Below the pieces are notes generated by a model. The model was given only the letters and a program-made list of their open reading frames with translations, was not told where the DNA came from and did no database searches. A program made the translations under genes and the position numbers. Shown piece after piece: positions 45,783 to 55,446 of a stretch of DNA of 64,000 nucleotides. Position 1 is the stretch's first letter, and each line of letters begins with the position of its first letter. Source of the stretch: Ruminiclostridium hungatei (GTDB taxonomy: Bacteria; Bacillota; Clostridia; Acetivibrionales; DSM-1351). The DNA lies in contig NZ_MZGX01000020.1 in assembly GCF_002051585.1 (NCBI RefSeq), forward strand, positions 1 to 64,000, given 5' to 3'.

Positions 45783-45894
45783 CTTTTGCCTATTGAAATT
45801 TTTCTTTATTTATATACTTTATTATGTTTTTTCGTATGACTTCGGAGCCTGCAAAATATATTATAGTATGTATTTTTATTTAAAAAGGTGAAAT

Positions 45895-46848
45895 ATGAGG
45901 GGGATAAATCCTGCCAGCACTCTACTTCTGCTGACATTTATATGGAATCTCGCAGTTTTTATTTTTTCAAAGGCTGTAAAGCCCAAACTCAAAAAGAAAA
46001 TAAATTCCGGAATTACTGCATTGATTATTCTGCTGTCAAATCTGTGCCTTGTGTTTGCGCTGGTTTATTTTTCCACAGTTATAGGCGTTTCACACTACAT
46101 GCTGGAATCCAGGCGCATACCCGCCGAATTTGACGGTTTTAAAATACTTCAGATATCTGATTTTCATACAGGCACTTTTCATGGAGGAACAAAGGCACTT
46201 ATTCAGAAGTCTGTGAAGGAAAAGCCTGATATTATTGCCATAACAGGCGACCTTATTGATGAAGACAGGATAAACACACAACCGGTTAAGGAATTGGCAG
46301 CAGCACTTGTTAAAGTGGCTCCGGTGTATTTTGTGTCGGGGAATCACGATGTCTGGTATAATGGTTTTGAGGACTTTGAAAAAATGCTGGAGAATCTGGG
46401 AGTACAGCTTTTGGACAACCGGCAGTTTCTTCTCCAGCGGGGCGGTGCAGGTATTATGCTGTTTGGCATCCGGGACCCCAATAGCTGGAATGACCTTATG
46501 GCTGAGGCTTACCTGAAGGAAAAGCTGGGGGCTTTCAAGCCGGGAGAGGGCTTTAATATACTCCTTTACCACAGGGCAAACATGTTCGAGCTTATCAAGG
46601 GCAAAGGGTTTCAATTGGTGCTTTCAGGACATATGCACGGAGGTCAGGTACAGCTTCCCTTTATTGGAGGACTGGTTTCTCCTCAGCAAAAGCAGCGGTG
46701 GTTTCCCGATTTTACCGACGGCAGGTGGAACGCCGAGGGTACGACCATGATTGTCAGCAGAGGGCTGGGAAACAATGCGCCGGTGCCCAGGATGTTCAAT
46801 CCTCCCGAGCTTGTGGCAGTTACCTTGAAAAGCACTGAAGAACACTGA
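45895..46848 (+). CDS. Membrane-anchored metallophosphoesterase (YkuE-like)
   Basis: A 317-residue protein with two N-terminal transmembrane helices (residues about 8-25 and 40-62), followed by a calcineurin-type domain. Metal-binding motifs are ISDFHTG near 87, TGDLIDED near 119, SGNHDVWY near 148 and SGHMHGGQ near 244. Family members hydrolyse phosphate esters such as UDP-diacylglucosamine at the membrane or other substrates. AAAGGTG precedes the ATG. It is probably cotranscribed with the helicase gene 50 bp downstream. Confidence 0.88.
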   Translation: MRGINPASTLLLLTFIWNLAVFIFSKAVKPKLKKKINSGITALIILLSNLCLVFALVYFSTVIGVSHYMLESRRIPAEFDGFKILQISDFHTGTFHGGTKALIQKSVKEKPDIIAITGDLIDEDRINTQPVKELAAALVKVAPVYFVSGNHDVWYNGFEDFEKMLENLGVQLLDNRQFLLQRGGAGIMLFGIRDPNSWNDLMAEAYLKEKLGAFKPGEGFNILLYHRANMFELIKGKGFQLVLSGHMHGGQVQLPFIGGLVSPQQKQRWFPDFTDGRWNAEGTTMIVSRGLGNNAPVPRMFNPPELVAVTLKSTEEH

Positions 46849-46899
46849 AAAGCAGCCCGGATTACCGTAAAACCTTTTATTAAACTTTAAGGAAAAACT

Positions 46900-49263
46900 A
46901 TGGAAAAAGCTCAGATAAAAATTTCAATCAGAAATCTTGTGGAACTGGTATTGAGATCGGGAGATATAGACAGCAGGCTTGTATCCTCCGGCCGGATGCT
47001 GGAAGGTACCAAGATTCATCAGAAGCTTCAAAAGGAAAGCGGAGACAGGTATACAAAAGAAGTATATCTATCCTACGACTATCTCACAGACGGCTTCAGC
47101 ATAAAGCTTGAGGGCCGTGCCGACGGGATTATTTCAGAACCTGAAGGAATCGTCATAGACGAAATAAAGTCAACAGCAAGGCCGCTGGAATATATAGATG
47201 AAGAATTCAGCCTGCTTCACTGGGCCCAGGCTAAATGTTATGCCTTTATTTATTGTGTTCAAAATGAAATCAAGGATATTTTCGTTCAGCTCACTTATTT
47301 TCAAATAGATACGGAAGAGAAGAAGATAATCCGCAGGGCTTATGAAATAAATGAACTGCAGGACTTCATAAAGCAGCTTCTGGACAGTTACCTGGTTTGG
47401 GCCAGGATGTCCGATGCCTGGAATTCCGTGAGAGACAGCTCCATCAAGACTCTTCAATTTCCTTTCGAAAAATATCGCAAGGGTCAGAGAGAACTGGCCG
47501 TGGCGGCATACAAAACAATAATGCAGGACAGAAAGCTTTTTGTGCAGGCCCCTACAGGAATAGGAAAGACTATTTCTACGCTTTTCCCAGCGGTAAAAGC
47601 CTTTGGTGAACAGCATATCTCAAAGATTTTTTATCTGACTGCAAAGACCATAACAAGGCAGGTTGCCGAAGAGGCTTTCTCAAAAATGAGGGAGGTCGGA
47701 CTGAAATTTCGTACCCTTACCCTCACTGCCAAGGAAAAGATTTGTTTCTGCAGTGAGGTAAACTGCAATCCAGACCACTGTGAATATGCCAGAGGACATT
47801 ATAACAGGGTCAACGCAGCCTTGACGGACATATTGGAAAAATCCCAGGTTTTCACAAGGGAGATAGTTGAAGAATACGCTCAAAAGCACAGGGTATGCCC
47901 TTTTGAGTTTGCATTGGATATCTCTCTCTGGGCGGATTGTGTCATATGTGATTACAACTATGTATTTGACCCAAGAGTTTATTTAAAAAGATTTTTCCTG
48001 AACAACGAAGGGGATTATACCTTTTTGGTAGATGAGGCTCATAATCTTGTAGACAGGGCAAGGGAGATGTTTTCTGCACAAATATCAAAGACGGCTTTTT
48101 ATGAGGCTAAAAAGAATATGAAGAAGCATCAGCCCCAAATAGCCCGGTCGCTTAGCAATATAAATACCTGCATGATTTCACTGAGAAAACAGTGCGGGCA
48201 GACAGGCTATATGATAAACAGGGAGGAACCCGGCGACCTGTACAAGCTTTTGAACCGTTTTGTGACAGAGGCGGAGGAGTGGATAGTAAAGAACCAGAAC
48301 AAGGGGATAGAAGGTTTTGATCAGTTGTTGGAAGTGTATTTCAGTGCAATAGCCTTTTTGAAAATATCGGAATTTTATGATCAAAGATATGTAACCTTCA
48401 TTGAGACAAGCGGCAGCGAGGTAAGAGTAAAGCTTTTCTGCGTGGATCCCTCATATCTGCTGGGGGAAGCCGTTAAGAGAGGAAAGTCCGCGGTCTTCTT
48501 TTCTGCGACTTTGACACCCCTTGGTTATTTTATGGATATTCTGGGAGGCCATGGGGAGGATTATAATATAAACCTTTGCTCCCCCTTTGATACAGACAGG
48601 CTTTGCCTGCTGGTGCAGGACACCGTATCCACAAAGTACAAAAACCGCGAGAACAGCTATGATTCCATTGTTGAAATTATAAAGGCGGCTGTTGATATTC
48701 GTGTGGGCAATTACCTTGTTTACTTCCCCTCCTATAAATATATGAATGAGGTATACGGCAGATTTACGGAAAAATATCCTGAATTGGATACCTTCGTGCA
48801 GGAAAGTGCAATGAGCGAGGAAGAAAGGGAAGTATTCCTTAGCAGATTTCAGCCTTCCAATGCCTCTTCCATGGTCTGTTTCGGAGTATTGGGAGGAATT
48901 TTTTCGGAGGGAATAGATTTAAAGGGCGACAGGTTGATAGGTGCCATTGTCATAGGTGTGGGGCTTCCCCAGATAAGCATTGAACAGGATATAATAATGG
49001 AATATTTTCAGAAAAAGAATGGTATGGGCTATGAAAATGCCTATATGTTTCCGGGTATGAACAAGGTGCTCCAGGCTGCCGGGCGCGTCATACGTTCGGA
49101 GAATGACCGGGGTGTGGTGCTGCTGGTGGATGAGCGCTTTTCACAAAGAAACTATAGGAGCTTGTTTCCAAAGCATTGGGAGCATGGCAGCAATGTGAGA
49201 AACAACCGTGAACTGCAGAAAAAGCTGCAGCAATTCTGGATGGTGCACAATGGGGTAAAATAA
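46900..49263 (+). CDS. DinG/XPD-type Fe-S helicase with N-terminal PD-(D/E)XK nuclease-like domain
   Basis: A 787-residue protein. Residues about 1-150 resemble a RecB-type nuclease: GRADGIISEPEGIVIDEIKST, with the Asp, Glu-x-Lys triad, then LHWAQAKCYAFIYCV. The helicase part follows with Walker A APTGIGKT near 217, the iron-sulfur Cys set CFCSEVNCNPDHC ... VCPFEF (residues 285-333), DEAH near 377, and C-terminal motifs FSATLTPLGYF, FGVLGGIFSEGIDLKG and QAAGRVIRSENDRGVV. XPD/DinG enzymes unwind DNA 5' to 3'. The fusion suggests DNA-end processing in repair or defence. ATG 46900 follows AAGGAAAAACT. Confidence 0.88.
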   Translation: MEKAQIKISIRNLVELVLRSGDIDSRLVSSGRMLEGTKIHQKLQKESGDRYTKEVYLSYDYLTDGFSIKLEGRADGIISEPEGIVIDEIKSTARPLEYIDEEFSLLHWAQAKCYAFIYCVQNEIKDIFVQLTYFQIDTEEKKIIRRAYEINELQDFIKQLLDSYLVWARMSDAWNSVRDSSIKTLQFPFEKYRKGQRELAVAAYKTIMQDRKLFVQAPTGIGKTISTLFPAVKAFGEQHISKIFYLTAKTITRQVAEEAFSKMREVGLKFRTLTLTAKEKICFCSEVNCNPDHCEYARGHYNRVNAALTDILEKSQVFTREIVEEYAQKHRVCPFEFALDISLWADCVICDYNYVFDPRVYLKRFFLNNEGDYTFLVDEAHNLVDRAREMFSAQISKTAFYEAKKNMKKHQPQIARSLSNINTCMISLRKQCGQTGYMINREEPGDLYKLLNRFVTEAEEWIVKNQNKGIEGFDQLLEVYFSAIAFLKISEFYDQRYVTFIETSGSEVRVKLFCVDPSYLLGEAVKRGKSAVFFSATLTPLGYFMDILGGHGEDYNINLCSPFDTDRLCLLVQDTVSTKYKNRENSYDSIVEIIKAAVDIRVGNYLVYFPSYKYMNEVYGRFTEKYPELDTFVQESAMSEEEREVFLSRFQPSNASSMVCFGVLGGIFSEGIDLKGDRLIGAIVIGVGLPQISIEQDIIMEYFQKKNGMGYENAYMFPGMNKVLQAAGRVIRSENDRGVVLLVDERFSQRNYRSLFPKHWEHGSNVRNNRELQKKLQQFWMVHNGVK

Positions 49264-49287
49264 CTGAAAGAGGACTGGAAGGTTAAC

Positions 49288-51402
49288 TTGGACTTTTTTA
49301 ATACATTAGACAGGAAATATAATATTAGGTTGAATTCCGAGCAAAGGGAAGCTGTAAGACATGGAGAAGGTCCGGCGCTGATACTGGCGGGGCCGGGCTC
49401 TGGAAAGACAACGGTCATAACCGCCAGAGCTGCTTTTCTTATAAAAGAAGCAGGAATAAGGCCTCAGAATATACTTACCCTGACCTTTAACAAAGCTGCC
49501 CAGCAGGAGATGGAAAAGAGGTTTGGCAGGCTGTATGGCTCTGACATTTCTGAGAAGGTTCACTTTGCAACGCTCCACAGTTTTTGCAACAGGGTGGTCA
49601 GGGAATATGAAAGAATGAAAGGACGAAAGCTCCAAAGGATAGAAGGCAGTGAGCAGGAAACCGGCAAACACAAGCTGTTGAAAGATATTTACCTGAAAAT
49701 CAACAATTCCAGAATAAATGATGATGAACTGGAAAACCTGATAAATGAAATAGGTCTGGTGAAAAACAGCCTGATAAAGGAGTTTGAAGGACTGGGCTTC
49801 AACACAAAAAGGTTTCCGCAGGTATACCGGGCTTATGAGGACTACAAAAAAAGCAATCTGCTGATTGATTTTGACGATATGCTGACCTATGCTTTCAGTA
49901 TACTGACCAAATATCCCCGGCTGCTGGCCTATTACAGGAATAAATATACCTATATCCAGGTAGATGAAGCTCAAGATCTTTCAAAAATACAGTTTGAGCT
50001 GATAAGACTTCTGTCGGCAGAGAGCGGCAATGTATTCATAGTTGCTGACGACGACCAGTCCATATACGGCTTTCGAGGTGCCGAGCCCCAATATATTCTG
50101 GATTTTGAAAAACAGTTCGGACAGTGCAGCATCTACAGGCTTGAACGCAATTACCGCTCCGCAGGAAATATTGTAAGGCTCAGCAGCAGCTTTATCAGGC
50201 AGAACAAGAACAGGTATGACAAAAACCATGCTGCGGTAAATGCGTCCGGTAAGGAACCTGAAACCGTCAAGACCAGGAGCCAGAGGGAACAACTGAAATT
50301 CATACTGGACAAGCTGGAGGAGGGCGGAAATAGCTCCGGGGATATCCCTTTCCATACAGCCGTTTTATACAGGAATAACCTGTCCTCCATACTGGTGGCG
50401 GATTTGCTTGAAAGAAACGGTATAGGGTTCAAAATCCGCCAGAACAAGCTGCACTTTTTCAGGCACTGGCTGGTCCAGGAAATAACCGCCTTTTTGCACT
50501 TTGCACTGAACCCTCGGGATGTTGAGGCCTTTTCAAAGATATACTACAGAATGAACCGGTATATATCAAAAGCCATGCTTGAGTGTGCGCTGTCCGGAAG
50601 CGGAAACCGGCCTGTCATAGACTGTATTATGGATGGAATAGAGTTGAAGCCCTTTCAGTTGGAAGGCTTGCAGGCAGTCAAGCTGGAATTTGCACAACTG
50701 GCAGAAAAAAGACCCTGGAATGCGCTGGAATACATTAAAAACAACTTTAAATATTTGGAAAGTGTCAAGGAGTACTGCGGGCTTATGGGTATTTCCTGTG
50801 AATATAACTACAGGCTTTTTGAAATCTTGCAGGAAATCGCCTATAACTGTAGCAGTATTGTCGGGTTTCTGGACAGGCTGGCTGAATTGGACAGGCTGTT
50901 TGAGGGGAATAATGCAGCAGCCTGCGCAGGGGGCGGTGCGGCTGTTACGCTCAGTACCCTGCATTCCTCAAAGGGCCTGGAATACGACTGTGTATTCATG
51001 ATAGACCTTATAAACAGTGAACTTCCGGGGGACAAGCTGTTGGAAAAGGCGGTGGAATTGAAGGACATGTCCGTGCTGGAGGAGGAGAGAAGGCTCTTCT
51101 ATGTGGGAATGACACGGGCCAGACAGGAACTTTACCTGGTTTATCCTTCTGCTTCAAACCACGAAAATCTTCAAGCCTCCGTATTTATATCCGAGGTGTG
51201 CAGACTATTCAATAATGAACTTGAAAAAGGCTTTTCTGAAGGAGCGGGAGTAATTCATAAGAAGTTCGGGCAGGGCAGCATCGTATCAATGGAGCCAAAC
51301 AGTATGACCGCACGGGTCAGATTCAAAGACGGCCAGGTAAGGACTCTCGACCTGAGGATATGCATTGAAAACCGTATGATTATGTTTGAAGATATACATT
51401 AA
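49288..51402 (+). CDS. UvrD/Rep family superfamily 1 DNA helicase
   Basis: The 704-residue 3' to 5' helicase has the usual motifs: Q motif RLNSEQREAVRHGEGP, Walker A LAGPGSGKTTVI near 33, VDEAQDLS near 225, DDDQSIYGFRGAE near 255, LERNYRSAGNIV near 285, LSTLHSSKGLEYDCVFMI near 552 and FYVGMTRARQELYLVY near 600. The extreme C-terminus (HKKFGQGSIVSMEPNSMTARVRF) looks like the UvrD C-terminal Tudor-like domain. TTG 49288 with AAGG upstream is the likely start. It lies 25 bp after the DinG-type gene and probably works with it. Confidence 0.92.
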   Translation: MDFFNTLDRKYNIRLNSEQREAVRHGEGPALILAGPGSGKTTVITARAAFLIKEAGIRPQNILTLTFNKAAQQEMEKRFGRLYGSDISEKVHFATLHSFCNRVVREYERMKGRKLQRIEGSEQETGKHKLLKDIYLKINNSRINDDELENLINEIGLVKNSLIKEFEGLGFNTKRFPQVYRAYEDYKKSNLLIDFDDMLTYAFSILTKYPRLLAYYRNKYTYIQVDEAQDLSKIQFELIRLLSAESGNVFIVADDDQSIYGFRGAEPQYILDFEKQFGQCSIYRLERNYRSAGNIVRLSSSFIRQNKNRYDKNHAAVNASGKEPETVKTRSQREQLKFILDKLEEGGNSSGDIPFHTAVLYRNNLSSILVADLLERNGIGFKIRQNKLHFFRHWLVQEITAFLHFALNPRDVEAFSKIYYRMNRYISKAMLECALSGSGNRPVIDCIMDGIELKPFQLEGLQAVKLEFAQLAEKRPWNALEYIKNNFKYLESVKEYCGLMGISCEYNYRLFEILQEIAYNCSSIVGFLDRLAELDRLFEGNNAAACAGGGAAVTLSTLHSSKGLEYDCVFMIDLINSELPGDKLLEKAVELKDMSVLEEERRLFYVGMTRARQELYLVYPSASNHENLQASVFISEVCRLFNNELEKGFSEGAGVIHKKFGQGSIVSMEPNSMTARVRFKDGQVRTLDLRICIENRMIMFEDIH

Positions 51403-51519
51403 CCTCGGAATTAATTTGAACAAAGTTACTGATAATAGATATTAAATAGAGAAATATAAGCTTGTGTGGCAGCAATTCTTTTGTTATTATAAATTAATTG
51501 ACATGGAGGAAAATAACAA

Positions 51520-52098
51520 ATGATTGAAAAGTACTACCCTGACTTTTATTATGACAGTATCAGGCACATAGACCTGGATATGCTGAAGAACAAAGGCATA
51601 AAAGGTTTGCTTCTGGACATAGATAATACTCTGGTACCCATGCACAGCAAGGATGCCGATGAAAATGCCTCAGGCTGGATTTCAGAGCTTAAGTCCAGAG
51701 GTTTTAAAGTGTGCATATTGTCAAATGCCACTGAAAAAAGAGTGGTCAGATTTAACAAGGACATAGCGGTTACCGCCATCCACAGGGCGTATAAGCCTTC
51801 AGGCAAAGCATTTCTGAAGGCTGCGGAGACACTTGGACTTGAGCCTGAAAATATAGCAGTTGTGGGAGACCAGATATTTACCGATATACACGGCGGAAAC
51901 AAGGCAAATATGCTCACAATTCTTGTAAAACCTATAGATAAAAAGGAAATTCTGTTTGTAAGGTTGAAAAGATGGCCGGAAAAACTAATACTTTCCGGTT
52001 TTATGAAAAAGCTGGAACATCAGCTTAAGAGAAGGGAACTCTGGAAACGAAACAGACTGGCAATGGAAAAAGCCAGGTACACCGGATATAAAAAGTAA
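51520..52098 (+). CDS. YqeG family HAD phosphatase
   Basis: A 192-residue HAD superfamily IIIA protein. The nucleophile motif LLLDIDNTLVP has Asp33 and Asp35, motif II is CILSNATEKRV near 68, the Lys is in YKPSGKAF near 92 and motif III is VVGDQIFTDIHGGNKA near 112. YqeG relatives are phosphatidylglycerophosphatases or nucleotide phosphatases; in Firmicutes the gene often sits, as here, before aroE. GGAGG precedes the ATG. Confidence 0.92.
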   Translation: MIEKYYPDFYYDSIRHIDLDMLKNKGIKGLLLDIDNTLVPMHSKDADENASGWISELKSRGFKVCILSNATEKRVVRFNKDIAVTAIHRAYKPSGKAFLKAAETLGLEPENIAVVGDQIFTDIHGGNKANMLTILVKPIDKKEILFVRLKRWPEKLILSGFMKKLEHQLKRRELWKRNRLAMEKARYTGYKK

Positions 52099-52123
52099 TT
52101 GCATTTATTAAGGAGGAGCCAAC

Positions 52124-53017
52124 ATGAGGCTAAATGAAACTGTCAACGGCAAAACCGCATTATTCGGACTGATTGGCTGTCCGGTGGAGCATACGAAATC
52201 TCCTTATATCCATAACACACTATTTGATGAATTTAATATAAATGCTATATATGTGCCTGTCCACGTGGGGCAGGGTGACCTTCAAAAAGCAGTGGAAGGC
52301 ATGAGGGCGCAGAATTTTTCAGGCTTTAACATTACTGTTCCCTATAAAAAGGAAATCATAAAATACCTGGATGATGTTTCAAATGATGCTCTGCTCATGG
52401 GAGCGGTGAATACCGTTAAAAACATCGACGGCAGGCTGAAGGGGTATAATACTGATGCGGAAGGTTTTTCAAGGGACTTTAAAGACTCTTTTGAAACGGG
52501 TTTTGAAGGCAAAAGGATAGTGCTGCTGGGAGCCGGAGGAACCGCAAGGGCGCTGGCCATAAAACTTGCCGCCGAGGGAGCGGAGAAATTGACAATTGTA
52601 AACAGGACCCTTGAAAACGCAAAGAATATCGTTGAACTGGTAAGAAACAATTACGGAAATGTCATAGACGGTATTACTCCGGATGCTCCCGGGTTCGCAA
52701 GGAGCTTTGAGGAAAGCCACATAATCATCAATACCACTCCTGCAGGAATGAGTACATATGAGACAAAAACACCCTTTGACCGCAATTTTACCTTTCAAAA
52801 TCAGCAATTGGTTTATGATGTAATCTATACACCTGTGAAGACCCGCTTCCTGGAACAGGCGGAGGAATGCGGCTGCAAAATCAGAAATGGCTTTGGGATG
52901 CTGATAAACCAGGGTATTTCAGCTTTTGAAATATGGACGGGAAAGGCCGTGGCCAGAAGTCAGGCCACAAAAATTTTAAATCTTATAGTCGAAATAGAGG
53001 ATTTAGAAAAAAAATAA
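52124..53017 (+). CDS. aroE: Shikimate dehydrogenase
   Basis: AroE reduces 3-dehydroshikimate to shikimate with NADPH in aromatic amino acid synthesis. The 297-residue protein has the substrate-binding SPYIHNTLFDEF near 26, the catalytic Lys75 in NITVPYKK, GAVNTV near 93, Asp111 in YNTDAEGF and the NADPH loop LGAGGTARAL near 135. AGGAGG precedes the ATG, and it lies 25 bp behind the YqeG gene. Confidence 0.95.
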   Translation: MRLNETVNGKTALFGLIGCPVEHTKSPYIHNTLFDEFNINAIYVPVHVGQGDLQKAVEGMRAQNFSGFNITVPYKKEIIKYLDDVSNDALLMGAVNTVKNIDGRLKGYNTDAEGFSRDFKDSFETGFEGKRIVLLGAGGTARALAIKLAAEGAEKLTIVNRTLENAKNIVELVRNNYGNVIDGITPDAPGFARSFEESHIIINTTPAGMSTYETKTPFDRNFTFQNQQLVYDVIYTPVKTRFLEQAEECGCKIRNGFGMLINQGISAFEIWTGKAVARSQATKILNLIVEIEDLEKK

Positions 53018-53100
53018 CGAATACAAATATTGGATAATTTATGCAGCGGGGTAATTCACAGAGTTAAGATTCAAGTAGAGTTTCCAAAGGAGGGCCAGAA

Positions 53101-53367
53101 ATGGTTACTTTAAAAAATTACATGGAAGAAGTGGTCCTGAATCTTTTAAGAGGTGTTCTTGAAGATATGGACATGTGCAAGTGTGAACTTTGCGTAATGG
53201 ATGTAGCTGCTCTTGCTTTAAATGACTTGCCGCCCAAATACATAGTAACTGAAAAAGGTGAGCTGTACTCAAAGGTCAATTCTCTCAGAAACCAGTTTGA
53301 GGTTGATGTCATAGCATCTATAACAAAAGCAGCCGTTGCCGTCAAAAAATCACCGAGACATAATTAA
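53101..53367 (+). CDS. ComFB-like late competence protein
   Basis: An 88-residue protein of the ComFB family (PF10719): NYMEEVVLNLLRGVLEDM, the metal-binding CKCELC near residue 35, a DVAALALNDLPPKYIVTEKGE block (ends DVAAL and EKGE) and VNSLRNQFEVDVIASITKA. In some bacteria ComFB proteins bind cyclic di-nucleotides. The function here is unknown. AGGAGG precedes the ATG, and it is convergent with the LCP gene at its 3' end, three bases apart. Confidence 0.85.
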   Translation: MVTLKNYMEEVVLNLLRGVLEDMDMCKCELCVMDVAALALNDLPPKYIVTEKGELYSKVNSLRNQFEVDVIASITKAAVAVKKSPRHN

Positions 53368-53370
53368 TAG

Positions 53371-54507
53371 CTAAGGCTTGTCTTTTCCCGTACCTTTGGA
53401 ATCCGTCTCTGCATTAGATGGATTTTTTACTGTTGCCGGGTTTTTGCTGTTGGTGGCAGGACTGCTGTCTTCGTCCTGCTCACTGGGTACGTATAAATCC
53501 GTAGGTGTAGCTATACCTCCAACGGATTTGAAATACGCAGAAACTATTTCTTCAGAGGGCAGTGATTCTTTTGTGTCAATATTAATCATTTTGCCGTTAT
53601 AGATATAGAACCAGCCGCCATTAATAATCCTGTCCTCTCCGTCCAGTCTGAAGGAATTGAAGCTGCTGCCCGAAATATTTATAACGCCTGAGGCAAGTTT
53701 CAGGGCATCGCTTAAGGTCAGGTTGGTAATAATGTTTTCAAATGCATAGTTTATTACCGAATTGAACTTGGGGAGATACTGGATATTAAGTTTCTGGCTT
53801 ATAAATGCCTTGATAAACTTAACCTGCATTTCTGTTCTCTTTATATCGCTGCCATCGTAAAATTGTCTCAATTCCTTAAGTTCACTCTTGGTATACAATC
53901 TTTCATTGGGTTTCCTGAATCTGAGCAACTGCTCAACCTTGTCTCCGTCCAGGAGCTGATAACCCTTTTTCAGGTCTATGTTCAAATCCTGAGACGGGTC
54001 TCTGTACCTTAAATCGGCAGGGACATCAAAATTGACTCCCCCAAGCATATCAGTGATTTTCTTAATGGAAGAAATATTTATGTGGACATAATAGTTTATG
54101 TTTATACCCGTAAGGTTGCTGACCTTTTCCGCAGCATACACCGCACCCTCATGCTTGCGGCCGCCTGCTGCATAGGCGGCATTTATCTTGGGCAGTATAT
54201 TGTTTATCAATTTTACGTTTGTATCTCTTGGTATGGTGACGATACTTATCTGCTTTGAATCCGGGTTGTAATTTGCAACCATCATTGAGTCGGTATTGCC
54301 GCTGGACCTGTCGCCTACAAGTATGAGAAAATTCATGGGATCATTCTTTTTCGTGCCGGTAAGACCGTTGAGGATTTGTGGTATGGGAGCGCTGGAGCCC
54401 GGTTCGGGAGCTACATTATTTATGTAAAACATAAAAACCGTTCCAAGTACAAAAAGAAACATCCCCAAAATTATGGTAGTTATATAAGTAAACTTTCTTG
54501 TGTTCAT
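53371..54507 (-). CDS. LytR-CpsA-Psr (LCP) family cell-wall glycopolymer ligase
   Basis: A 378-residue membrane-anchored enzyme: N-terminal cytoplasmic TRKFTYITT, one transmembrane helix (about residues 7-27), then the LCP domain. Its features are LILVGDRSSGNTDSMMVANYNPDSKQISIVTIPRD (residues about 61-95, given by its ends LILVGDR and TIPRD) with the conserved Asp, Arg and Pro, then GGVNFDVPADLRYRDP and the QLLRFRKPNERL segment. The C-terminus is a Pro/Ser/Asp-rich tail of about 40 residues. LCP enzymes attach teichoic acid or polysaccharide to peptidoglycan. The family is clear; the specific polymer is not. Confidence 0.88.
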   Translation of the reverse strand: MNTRKFTYITTIILGMFLFVLGTVFMFYINNVAPEPGSSAPIPQILNGLTGTKKNDPMNFLILVGDRSSGNTDSMMVANYNPDSKQISIVTIPRDTNVKLINNILPKINAAYAAGGRKHEGAVYAAEKVSNLTGININYYVHINISSIKKITDMLGGVNFDVPADLRYRDPSQDLNIDLKKGYQLLDGDKVEQLLRFRKPNERLYTKSELKELRQFYDGSDIKRTEMQVKFIKAFISQKLNIQYLPKFNSVINYAFENIITNLTLSDALKLASGVINISGSSFNSFRLDGEDRIINGGWFYIYNGKMINIDTKESLPSEEIVSAYFKSVGGIATPTDLYVPSEQDEDSSPATNSKNPATVKNPSNAETDSKGTGKDKP

Positions 54508-54659
54508 TAAATGACCTCATTTGTAGTTTTGTATTTTATCATCATAGAATTATATCACAAAATGTTGTATATACCATATATAATCTCCAATCTTTTTTAA
54601 CTTAAATCAATTTGAGTCACTATGTTTTCCAAGACCCTGTATCCGGGCATAAGCTACTG

Positions 54660-54934
54660 TACCCTCTATTGACAATGTATAACACGCCTCACACCGGCTA
54701 TTTTGCCACTTTTCTTTGTTGTCGTCCTTGCCTTGCATCAGCAAGGCTGCGTCCATCCGCCTCGAAAACTGCCAAAATATCTCGGTGTGAGGTCGGAGAT
54801 CTTTGAGAGAGAGAATTTGGCTTGCGGCAAGGCGAAGTCGCGAAGGAAGGTTTTGTGCCTTACAAACGGCTTCAACGTAGCCCAAGGGTAAATTCGCCGC
54901 TCAAAAACGTAGTATACATTGTTAATAGAGGGTA
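54660..54934. mobile_element. MITE copy 1
   Basis: Element ends at 54662 and 54932 (271 bp), flanked by TA on each side. Terminal inverted repeats are CCCTCTATTGACAATGTATA and its complement with one mismatch. The interior contains a large hairpin (CCTCACACCGGCTATTTTG mirrored by CAAAATATCTCGGTGTGAGG at about 54684-54805) and a degenerate second hairpin. A nearly identical element occurs at 62922-63197. The TA duplication is typical of Tc1/mariner-IS630-type transposition. It has no transposase. It lies upstream of the small protein gene at 55001. Confidence 0.88.
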
Positions 54935-55000
54935 ACATATTATGTTTACACAACATAATATATCATAGAGCGTTTATAGCTTTCTAAGGGGGGAAGGCAC

Positions 55001-55372
55001 TTGGACTATATGGATATTGACAGGCTGAAAAACCTGTTTTCAGATATGCTGAGAAATCAGAGCACTCTGAGAAGTATGGATCTCGGAATAGAGGGAAAGC
55101 TCATAGCAATAGGTTACAAACCCTATTGGACAAATCGCCAGGATTCAAAGATAGAAACACTTGAATTGAATTTTATAGATAAAAGGGGGGTAATGGTTCC
55201 CATTATCTTAAAGAATGTGGTAGATTACGAGCTGTATCCCAAAGAGGGTAAAAAAAGTAAGAAGTACAGGGCGAATATGATTGAAATTATTCTCTTGTCA
55301 CCTTACATGCTGTCAAGAAATTCAAAGGATGTTTACGACAAAATCAAACTTGAAATTATCTATGACGATTAG
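55001..55372 (+). CDS. Conserved small protein, unknown function
   Basis: The 123-residue protein is predominantly beta-rich with alternating charged strands (LGIEGKLIAIGYKPYWT, ELNFIDKRGVMVPIILKN, YRANMIEIILLSP, KLEIIYDD). TTG 55001 lies 7 bases after AAGGGGGG, favouring it over the ATG at 55010. No family is recognised. It begins about 65 bp after MITE copy 1 and ends at a strong terminator. Confidence 0.6.
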   Translation: MDYMDIDRLKNLFSDMLRNQSTLRSMDLGIEGKLIAIGYKPYWTNRQDSKIETLELNFIDKRGVMVPIILKNVVDYELYPKEGKKSKKYRANMIEIILLSPYMLSRNSKDVYDKIKLEIIYDD

Positions 55373-55399
55373 TTGAAATAGCTGTACACCTCATATCTG

Positions 55400-55446
55400 A
55401 AGTCAATTACCGTCGGCTTTCCATGCTGATGGTAATTGACTTTTTT
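55400..55446 (+). terminator. Terminator built from the AAGTCAATTAC repeat
   Basis: AAGTCAATTACC at 55400 and GGTAATTGACTT at 55431 form a 12-bp stem followed by TTTTT. Confidence 0.88.
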
